Positions 44,801 through 56,800 of a DNA stretch of 64,000 nucleotides are shown here, piece by piece. Position 1 is the stretch's first letter, and each line of letters begins with the position of its first letter. Below the pieces are notes generated by a model. The model had not been told where the DNA came from and did no database searches. It was given only the letters and a program-made list of their open reading frames with translations. The position numbers and the translations under genes are program-made. This stretch comes from Sabellastarte sp. h YS-2021 (Eukaryota; Annelida; Polychaeta; Sabellida; Sabellidae): positions 106,162,221 to 106,226,220 of the forward strand of contig OZ024931.1 of NCBI GenBank assembly GCA_964017235.1, written 5' to 3'.

Positions 44801-47800
44801 TTCAACTATTTTAGGGTTTCCCTCCATTACATGTGTTGACAAACGAGATGAAGGTTATAAAGTGTCAAAACTTATTTACAAAAACATGGCAGTTTTGCCA
44901 AAAAAAAAAGGCTACAGGGTATGGGATATAACCAAGTAATTCTTCAGATTTGAGGTTTGATTCCAATATTTAATCTTTTATTTTGATTTCCAATATCTAT
45001 ATAAGTTTTCCATAGATTATATGTGTTGACAAATGATGTGATGGTTATAAGACCTAGTCACATTATTTCAGTAAAATGCTCTCGATAGCAAGACACCAGG
45101 CCTACCAACCCATCCCTACTTAATACACTGTGTGAAACCTAATAATCTGAAGAGATTATTACTGGAGCTACAACAGCACTTTCCTGTGCTGGAACAAGCC
45201 ACTTGATGGTGGACTCGATTGTTAAATTTGTTCAATGTGTGAATGTTTGTGCTTTATTTTTACACCTATCAGCAGTATTACTTAAGAAACATTATCGTTT
45301 AATTGACATGTCTCAAAATTTAAACACCAGACCTGTCCCAGCACAGAGTCTCCCACAGTTGTGATGTTTTGCTGTTTCCTGTACTTGATTTCATCGGCCA
45401 CACAGCTGGCCCGGTGGTTCTTCAGGTTCATGTTTTTAAAGATCTGCGCCTCCTCTTCCTGCACAGGAGAAAACACATACAAACTACAGTCAATAACTAG
45501 GTCTGAATTTGGAAACTTAAAACTTTTGAAAAGTGGCACAGGGAACATCGCAGAAACTCATGCCAATAATTCTATTTGTGAATAAGTCAAATATCTTCAA
45601 TATTTATTAGCACAAAAAATTTATAAGATTAATTGAAACAAAGACAGAACACAATGGGAACCCTAGTCAATTTTCAAAAAATAATCTTTCCTTATTGAAT
45701 ACACCAAAGTCATGGAAGGAACAGAGATAAACTCTTATTCAAAAGTGTATTATTTGAACAAGATTTGACCCTCCCAATTTTATGATTTCGTGGTGTTTAA
45801 ACCCTAAACCCTTTACTTGCTTCAACAAAATATTATTTCTTACATTTTCTCTCCAAATAATTCTAAATAATAATACAGTGTTGATTCTAGAAATTTTGAA
45901 ATGTGGGGGCAGTTCCCCCCCATGTCCGAAAAATGTGGGGGCTTGGTCAATAAAATGGGAACTTGTACCTCCGCCAAAGAGGGATTAACTTGAAGCATTT
46001 GTCTGTCTGTATGTTTGTTAGCAGGATTACACAAATGCTACTGCATGGATCTTCGTGAAAAAAATAACCTGAACCTGGAACCTGATCAAACTTAGATCCC
46101 ATTAAATCCCATTAAAATATCAAAGACCTGGAGCCGTATTCTATAACATTATTTTTCTAGCAATATTTTTAAAAATAGAAGCGCCTCGATGAAAGATCAA
46201 ATGCTTAAAACTCGGGAACTCATGGCCATAGCACCAAGTCATTAATATTCATGAGAAGATATGTGGTCATAGATTTCCATTGGGGGTTTCTAGCAATATT
46301 TTATGAAATGGAAGCCTAAACAAAGATCTAACACTGAGAACTCACAGCCATAGCACCCAACTCATTAATATTCATGAGAAGATATGAGGTCATAGATTTC
46401 CATTGGGTTTTTCTAGCAATATTTTATAAAATGGAAACTTCAACAGAGATCTAACACTTTAAAAAAAACTTGAGAACTCACGGCCATAGCACCCAACTCA
46501 TTAATATTCATGAGAAGATATGAGGTAACAGACATGCTGTATGAACTGGTTCAACAGTATTGTTGTTAGTATCGGACGTTTGCATCATCCACTTTCAAAC
46601 TGTAGTATCTGTTTTGTTTTCATATGAAATAACATTTTTCACTGAAAAAAACCACCAAATATAGCCTTCATGATGATAAAATTAAAGGATTCTCGCGAAA
46701 CGATCAGTGCCCCTCCATTTTGTAAACATGCGGGATCGCGTCTTCTACCGAACGCGCCGAATATACCGAATTGCGGGTTAGTACTAAAACTCGCGAGATA
46801 TCGCGTATCCCGCGCTCTAGAAGCATCACTGTAATAGATTTGAATAAAAAAGAAAGAAATGTTTCTGATTATTTAATACACTCTCATACTGCATTTAGTT
46901 GTACTCATATGTTAGTAGTTTTACACCATGAACCACATGCAGTAACAAGAATCCTCATACCCCACAGCCTGGGAAAATAGTTTTCAACACCATGAGATAT
47001 AGAAGTAGTGAAACAGTACACAGATTGGGATACTTTCAGAGCAGTGCCAGTGTCCGAATACTGTTTAAGTAGAGAAAAAAACATCTAAGAGAAAGAAATT
47101 GCATGTAAAGAATAAGTATTAAAACAAGACAATTCAATAAACTAAAAATAAGGAAGCTTTAAGACTTCTCCCATTTTGATTTTCAGTTGTATGGTCGAAT
47201 TATGGTGTGGATGTTTTGAATATTATCCATATATACAGATGTAGCAATACATGCTTTTATGTGGAATTGGGGCAAAACCTGTGGCTCACTTGATGCAATA
47301 CCGTCTGTTACAATGGGAAGTTGCAAAAGTAAAACCCTTAATGACTTTTAATATGACTTTAACAGTGCCTAATCTACACCAAAAGACACCCAAAGGTGCA
47401 ACAACCAAGATTCAAGTAAAAAGATATAAGAGAGATAAATAGTATCAGATATCATCGTAGAGACATAAAATAGCATCAGATATGCAAGATCGAAGGTCAA
47501 ATCCAGGTCACACCATGACATTGTACACATATAACCCTTGCCCAATGTCCCTACCAAATATTAACTTCCTACACCTTATGGTTTCCAAAATGTAGCCCAG
47601 AGAAGGCATTATAGGTCAAGGTCACTACAGCAAGGTCAAACTCAAAGGTCAAATCAAGGTTACACCATGACGTTTTACATCTACACACCCTAGCCAATGT
47701 CCCTACTCAGTATCAACTTCCTACACCTTACGGTTTCCGAGATATACCCCGGGCAAGATTTTATAGGTCAAGGTCACTATGGCAAGGTCAAATCAAGGTC

Positions 47801-50800
47801 ACGTCATGACACTGCACACCTACACCCCCTAACCAATATCCCTACCAAGTATCAACTTCCTACACCTTACAGTATCCGAGATATAGCCTGGACAAGATTT
47901 TATAGGTCAAGGTCACTACAGCAAGGTCAAATCAAGGTCACACCATGACGTTGCACACCTACACCCCCTAACCAATATCCTTACCAAGTATCAACTTCCT
48001 ACACCTTATGGTTTCCGAGATATAGCCCGGACAAGATTTAAGACGTCAAGGTCACTATGGCAAGGTCAAAGGTCAAATCAAGGTCAGGTCATGACGTTGC
48101 ACACCTACACCCCCTAACCAATGTCCCTACCAAGTATCAACTTCCTACACCTTACAGTTTCTGAGATATAGCCCGGACAAGATTTTCAAACTCAAGGTCA
48201 CTACAGCAAGATCAAAGGTCAAATCAAGGTCAGACCATGACGTTGCACACCTACACCTCCTAACCAATGTCCCTACCAAGTATCAACTTCCTACACCTTA
48301 CGGTTTCCGAGATACAGCCCGGACAAACTTTTTCCCCACGCCCGCCCGCCCATCCGGACACCATGGGTGAAAAAAAAAAAAAAAAATAGCATCAGAGATG
48401 CCCGTAACCCACAGCCTAGGGAAATATTTTCAACACCATGAGATACAGAAGTACTGTATCAGTATAAACTTTAGGATACTTTTAGAGCACTGTCAGTTAT
48501 ATAAAGGTCCAAATAATGTTTAAAAGAAAGATCATGCATATAAAGATGAAGTATTAAAACAAGATAATTCAATAACAAGATGACAGCATTAATCAGCAAA
48601 CTAAAATTCAACCCTCTTTATCTACATCTGCATGGCCAAATTATGGTTTAGATGGTTTGAATATTACCATGCATATAGAAGTGGTAATACATTTAATGAA
48701 TGCTTATGTGTGGTGTTGGAGCAAAATCTGTGGCTCACTTGATGAAATTCTATCTCTTACAATGGGAAGTTAAGAAAGTAAAATTCTTAATAAATTCTAA
48801 TATGACTTTAACAGTGCTTAATCTGCATCAAAAGAGAGACCCAAAGGTGCAACAAGATTTTATAGGTCAAGGTCACTAGGACAAGGTCAAAGGTCAAATT
48901 AAGGTGACACCATGATAATACACACCTACAGGCCCTAACCAATGTCCCTACCAAGTATCAACTTCCTCAACCCTACGGTTTCCAAGATATAGCCCGGACA
49001 AGATTTTATAGGTCAAGGTCACTACGCCAAGGTCAAAGGTCAAATCAAGGTCAGACCATGACGTTGCACAACTACATCCCCTAAACAATGTCCCTACCAA
49101 GTATCAACTTCCTACACCTTACGGTTTCCGAGATATAGCCCAGACAAGATTTTTAAACTCAAGGTCACTATGGCAAGGTCAAAGGTCAAATCCTGGTCAG
49201 ACCATGACGTTGCACACCTACACACCCTAACCAATGTCCCTACCAAGTACCAACTTCCTACACCTTACAGTTTCCGAGATATAGCCCGGACAACATTTTA
49301 TAGGTCAAGGTCACTATGGCAAGGTCAAAGGTCAAATCAAGGTCAGACCATGACATTGCACACCTACACCCCCTAACCAATATCCCTACCAAGTATCAAC
49401 TTCCTACACCTTACGGTTTCTGAGATATAGCCTGGACAAGATTTTATAGGTCAAGGCCACTACGGCAAGGTCAAAGGTCAAATCAAGGTCAGACCATGAT
49501 ACTGCACACCTACACCCCCTAGCAAATGTCCCTACCAAATATCAACTTCCTACACCTTACGGTTTTCGAGATATAGCCCGAACAAGATTTTATAGGTCAA
49601 GGCCACTATGGCAAGGTCAAAGGTCAAATCAAGGTCAGACCATGACGTTGCACACCTACACCCCCTAACCAATATCCCTACCAAGTATTAACTTCCTACA
49701 CCTTACGGTTTCTGAGATATAGCCTGGACAAGATTTTATAGGTCAAGGTCACTACGGCAAGGTCAAAGGTCAAATCAAGGTCACACCATGACGTTGCACA
49801 CCTACACCCCCTAACCAATGTCCCTACCAAATATCAACTTCCTATACCTTACAGTTTCCGAGATATAGCCCGGACAAGAATTTATAGGTCAAGGTCACTA
49901 CGGCAAGGTCAAAGGTCAAATCAAGGTCAGACCATGACGTTGCACAACTACACCCCCTAACCAATGTCCCTACCAAGTATCAACTTCCTACACCTTACGG
50001 TTTCCGAGATATAGCCCGGACAAGATTTTATAGGTCAAGGTCACTACGGCAAGGTCAAATCAAGGTCAGACCATGACGTTGCACAACTACACCCCCTAAC
50101 CAATGTCCCTACCAAGTATCAACTTCCTACACCTTACCGTTTCCGAGATACAGCCCGGACAAGATTTTCAAACTCAAGGTCACTACGGCAAGGTCAAAGG
50201 TCAAATCAAGGTCAGACCATGACGTTGCACAACTACACCCCCTAACCAATGTCCCTACCAAGTATCAACTTCCTACACCTTATGGTTTCCGAGATACAGC
50301 CCGGACAAGATTTTCAAATTCAAGGTCACTACGGCAAGGTCAAAGGTCAAATCAAAGTCAGACCATGACGTTGCACACCTACACCCCCTAACCAATGTCC
50401 CTACCAAGTATCAACTTCCTACACCTTACGGTTTCTGAGATACAGCCCGGGCAAACTATTTCCCGCCGCCCGCCCACCCGCCCATCCGGACACCATGGGT
50501 GAAAACAATACCCCGACAGCCCTTAAGGGCTGTGGGGTAAAAATGAAACAAATTGAATGAAACAAAAATGTATTTAGTACTGCTTACTCCAGAAATTAGT
50601 ACTTCCAGAGATTTGTTATATGGCAAGTTAACTGAACTTCAAAAAGTTCAGAGATCAGTTGGTAAATATTAATCCAAAGCAATATCAATAACTTTTTTAT
50701 GTTGTAGGGGGTCAGAAAAAATATTAAATTAAAAATACTTGAATTAATTTGATAAATGCGGAGTATTCTCAACAAGTAACACCAGTAGAGTACAACCCCT

Positions 50801-53800
50801 ATTATCTGACCTTTGTTTGATACATTCAATTTCATGAACTATTTCCCAGTCTACAAAGTTTGTATGCATAAATGCCTGTTCAAACATTCTGGTCTGTGAC
50901 CACAATATTATTCTCCCAGCATGGTCAAATAACAGAGGTAGCACTCTGCTAATGTGCTTTTGTGATTTCTATAATACATCAATTATACAACATCATAACG
51001 TTACATTACTTATCAAGCAAGACATAGGGACACTAAATACCATCACCATGCAATCAAGCAAGCATAAAAACATCTTGAAGAAAAAAAAATGTTTATAAAA
51101 AAAAGAGAAAATAGAATATATTTAACAATATAAAAGTGAAAATTTAAAAGAAGTACAATCCTCCCAGAAAATAATTCTGACTGTTTTGGAAAAAACTGTG
51201 AAAATGATCACCATATTACTTTAAATTAATTAAATCTAGAGGAATGACCAGGGTTCATCTAAACCAAGGAGAGCCCACACCACTATAACTGTCAATTAGA
51301 AACTAGACATTGCCTCTCGACTCAGTGTATCCCCAGACGGGACATGGTTGAAGTGGGAATGTGTCGGGCTTAAGCCTGTTTCCTGGAGCACCAGGTCACG
51401 ATTCTCCATAGTAGGGCACAAAGAGGGCCCGACTTACTTCCCCCCGCCTTAAATAGGCAACCACCATGGTTGACCTTCAATGAAGACCTTCAAGGTCAAA
51501 TTTCTGCATGCTTACAGAGGACACATATATGTATTATATATACCAGCCATAGGATGATCTAACTTTCTGTATATGAGAACTGGGCCAAAATGTGGAAAAA
51601 TGGCCAAAATCTGACCTTTAAGAGGCCACCAGTGACCTTGAAATTGAAGGTCAAGGTCACAAAACAATAGCGTTCGTGGCATTGCCCATATATACCCACA
51701 TACCAAATTTGAAAGGTCTAACTAAAACGTTTTTTATCATAAGTTATCGCGTCCAAAAGGAAATCACTGCGGCGGCGGCGTGACCGTACTGAATCCTAAG
51801 TATACCTGACTTTCGTCCTGGGATACAATGAGTCTGTGTCCTGGTATCAAGAACATTTCACATTTTAAACAGAAAACAAATGTATCAACTTATTTATCAA
51901 TATATAAAAGTACTGGAGAACTTGGAATGTTAACATCACATGGTATTCTTGACTAACCTGAAACTAGTTTTCAGTTCGTCAAAATAGATATCATTTTAAA
52001 AATTTCTATTTTGCCCATCAATATTTGAGCTAGTTTCAGTCTATCTTCAGGAAAAGACTGCAGGACATTAGTGTAGTGCTATCATTTACATAGACAACCC
52101 CCCCCCCACCCCCACCCCCCCAAAAAAAACAAAAAAAAACAGTTTTCCAGGTCCTGAAAACGAAACATGGCAATTCGTTTGGTTTTATATTCGCCTTGGT
52201 GAAAAATATAGACATCCATACAGGAGACATAACAATGAAATGTAGAAGAGAATGTAGAATATGTTAAAGCTAAAAGACAGAATATATAACCATTTTGAAG
52301 GTATTTTATCAAATATTTAATAATATTTACAACATTTCTTTTATTGTCAAGCAATGTGAGCCATGCATTGTGGATAAATCAATTTACATATACCGGTTTT
52401 CATCATTCGATAGTGGTTGTTGCTATTTTAGTCCCAAGCGGAATGAAATGTGGTATACTAGTATTACATTAACAACACTACAGGACACTGAACAAAGTTT
52501 GCCTTGCTCATTACTCATCTTGCTCATTACTCATACTCATCAAAGTTTGCCTTGCTCATACTCATACAGTCCTCCCATAAAAGGTATTTTACAAATATAA
52601 TTAACAATATTAAATATGTTTGAAACATCAATCATGCAAAATAATTATGAAAGAAAAGGGGAATTCTATAAAAATGTGTTAAATATATAGATAGAACTTA
52701 ACTAATGAGAATAAATTAGGTAAATGGAAAGACAATGAAAGACAGAAAAGGTAAGGAGAAAAGATTATGGAAAAAAAATCAAAGGCATGGTTATAATGCA
52801 AAGTGCAAAAACAAAATCTATATATACCGGTGAAATGACATCATCCAATTCTGAATTCTGCACCATTGAAAAACAAGAACATTATCAGATTATTAATGTA
52901 TTGCATGTGAGTACACCAGCTGACATAATATATCATAAATCTGAAACAATTAAAAGTGCAATGTATTGACAAAACAATGCAAGTTCACAGAGGAAGGTTC
53001 TGCACAGCTATACATATAGCCAATAATTTCTTTACAGTGCAATTTAATCTGTTCTTACATGTGCAGCATACAACATTCAATAACTTTTCTGGAAACCTGT
53101 CAACTCAAATTGCCAAAAAGTGAATTTAAGCTGAAAATATCTGGATCTATAAAAGAACTAGATTTGGTCTAACTTATTTAATAACACTATTCTCTTTATC
53201 AGAAATGAACAAAATTTGCTAATAAACTTTCAACGAAAAAATAACTCTACCAATATTTTAAAATTGAAGTTCCTTTTCAAACTTTATTTATGCATTTTAA
53301 TTGCTCAATTTGATGTTATCAGGTTACACACCTGATCCGTGCTAATTTGAATCTACAGGGATCAGAAATATACTTCTACTTACCCAGAAACTGCTGATAA
53401 CAGGGTAATTTTCTGAGCAGTTGACATTAATATACACTTAAAAGGGGATTCTTGTTTAACTGAGCTCTACTTAAGGGGTTCAACTGTTTTGTAAAGCAAA
53501 GTTTAACACAAAAATAAACTTCACACGGTACTCTTGAAATTACTTCAGTTAAGTTGTAAAGTTAGTAGTTGATGTGTTTCTACAAATTTTATTTTCATGT
53601 TTTTTTAAAATAAATAAGCGACAAATATTAATGTGTTAATATTCTCACATGAAAACAAAACAAATACAACCAAATAAAGTGCAGATTAGCTCATGGAAGT
53701 TGAGTCTGTAAACAGATTATTATTTTATGTAGATTTATTTTCAACCAAATTAAATTTCAGAATTGTGGAAATGGCGCCATCAGAGCTTGTACAATGTAGG

Positions 53801-56800
53801 CATTTTCTATGAAGCAGTTTTGTTGGATGGAGACCTACGGCATGGTGTTTTATAGCCTATCAGAAGTAAGATATTATATTCCACCATGATGTTTGTGCCT
53901 ACACTAAAGAGAGGAAAAATCAATAATTATGTTGCAATAAGGAAGCAAGTATGCCCTAATTGTAACAAAACATGTAAAAATAACGTAAGCATGAAAGTTT
54001 TTAAGAGATATCCAAACAATTCTCCAATATGAAAATGATAGTTTTGTTGAGAATTCTTGCTCATTCAGTACAGAATGATAGCTGTGGTCTGAGACGCTTT
54101 AAGCTATTCTTTTTGTTTATGTCACATTTTATAAATATATTATGAGAGAGTCATCAGGTCTTCACAGTCTAGTGTAGTCATTCTTAAGAAACAACTTCTA
54201 GGTTTGTGTACATAACTGTGAAGTGGTCAGTATTGTTTTAAAGCAGTTAAAATTTATAAACAAATTCAATGCATATATTTGCATGAAGAAACATTTCTTT
54301 ATTGCAATGGTGATTTTGTGTTAATTTATAGTGATATACAAGTATGAAACTGCTTATCAGGTAACATCACCATCTAATCATCGAGTGATTTTCCTTGGTT
54401 GCATTTTTTTTCAGTCCATATACCATCTTGGATTAATAATCCTAAAGCAATTAGGAAAACTGAGGCATAATTGTAACCCCAAAAATAATGAAAAAAAAAG
54501 ATAAACAAAAGGCCATGCACATGTGCCGGTTTTAAAGAAGGTTAGGGCTAAAGCAAGAAGGAAATAAACAGTAAAATTTAACAGTTCATTTCCCTGAATT
54601 TCAGTTTCAGAAGCAGTATTGGCATCCTAGATATCTCTAACTGCCCCCTGGGAAACAAAATTTCTTTCAATTTATAAACCAAAACCTGTCAACAGCATTA
54701 CCAAAGTGAGAACATCGTGTAATGCTTGTAACATCAGACTGGATTGCTTTATCTTATACTGGTTATGATGTTTATACTGTTTATGATCGTTTAGCTGATG
54801 TAGGGTCAGTTACCAACACTCTCACAGGGAACAGTGTGTGGGGACAGTGTATTTCTATACCGTATCAAAAAAGTAAATCAAATCTCATGATGAGGAGAAA
54901 CAAGAAAGCATTTCCAAATTCTCAGTGTTGTTATATTACTAGTTATGCACATGCAAGGTAATATAATTATGCAGGCTTCAAATGAAGTATTGGATGTTAC
55001 TTAAACTTGCAGATGAAATATGTCAGAAATAAAACAGTTTTAGGTTTGTATTATGTCAGAAAGAATCGAGTGTTTGATATAGTTTATACCATTCTCCCTT
55101 TTAGTTGTTTTAAGCAATATATTTTAAGTTTGTGTACTTGTTTTGGCAAAGGCAGAGTTTTTAACATACATTACGAAATTTTCTAGCTAAAATATTATTT
55201 TACATGGTTAAAAAAAAAACAAAAAAACCCCCAACGGTTGCCCAAAATCCACATTTTAGAACACCATAGAGCATTATTATACATGCATAATTTAAATTAC
55301 CTACCAAATTCTGTTGAACAAAACACAAAACAAAATTATTGTACATCTTAAAAACTTTACATCATTTCAACTGGAAATATTTCAGTGTATCCTCAACCTG
55401 CAGCTATTGTTCTTGGGTATTGCTAACTTGGGTCAGAAAGAGTTATCATGTGACAATAGTGTTAGCACATTTGAAACAAAATAGTGTTAAAAACATCATA
55501 CAGTTTGACAACAATTTAGACAAATGGAGAAACTGAGAAATGAAACCGTGTAACTATCTTACCGGTGATAATTCTTCATGACTGGGCTGAGAATATTAAA
55601 AGCAAAGATTCAATATCATTAAATTGTTTGATATATATTTCCATAGAAATTTTGACAAAAATGTTCAATCTTCCCACTTCTTTCAGACAAAGAATATTTG
55701 ATGAAAATCTTATATTTTTACTATTTAATGTTTTCAAATCCAACAACCATTTATACATAAAGAGTAATTTCTTCCCTATTGATCTGTCATTATTTAAAAA
55801 GTAAAACCATTCCAACAAGTGACTTAGTGGCCTGGTGTGGTTATATTAACAGGGCTGCTAATAAGGTCAGTATTCACTGAGACACTCATTACATGTGACA
55901 AAACCTTGTAGCCCCTCATCATTTAAAGCCATTACATATACTGGAATAATAATTTTTTTCAATACAAGTAAGCAGAAAATGATTTCCAATGCATAATTTA
56001 AAATCAAGATTGTTAGAGATAATAGTAATATCCCTAAATCCGTGATTTGTACCCATGGATCTTTGTCATGTTGGGGTCAGAGGTTTCTTTTGGTAAATAA
56101 TACATCAGACATCACAATCTGTACTTGCTCACCTCTGTAAAGCTGTGGTCAGAGGTCTCACTCAGTGTTCTCAGTCTGGCCAGGTGACCAGACAGATCTG
56201 GGTCAAAACAGCTGCGACTTCCTGCCCGCCCATAACTGTCCGGAGACATCGGCTCCTCCTCAGACGTCCAACGGTAGGCATCATCCATACTCCTGTAACC
56301 ACCACAACATCTAGGTTACCATGACATACTCCAGACAATGGGTATCCACGGTTAAAAAGGTGCCAAAGTCAACATACTCGTAATGTTGTCAATGATAAAC
56401 AAAGACGTGGATACACTCTGAGTATTGATGTTGTACCCATACCCTATGCCAAAGAAAGCTCAAAAAATAGATTTGCATTCGACATAAGTGTAAATGCGGG
56501 GTAAACAAAAACCTTGTCAAAGCAACATATTTATTACCTTGGCAACATACAGCCACAGTAACATGCTGGCAGCCATAACAACATATTTGTGATAAGAGCG
56601 ATGCAGCATGATCTAAGCAAAAGATTGGTTACCACAGAGTTGCAGAAGATTACTGAAGAGTTTTAAGGGCAGAATATAACTGAAACAAATTGGCATAATT
56701 AAAATAAATATGCAGAAAGGCTTCAAGAGCTGGGATATTAGGGCCTAGAAGTTCACCAAATACAAGAAATATATTTAACAGGAAATGTACTTGCATTTAA

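Noticed and set aside
54722..54961. 79-codon open frame in the eEF2K intron
   Set aside because: It is on the opposite strand to eEF2K, has no splice or promoter context, and its translation matches nothing I recognise.
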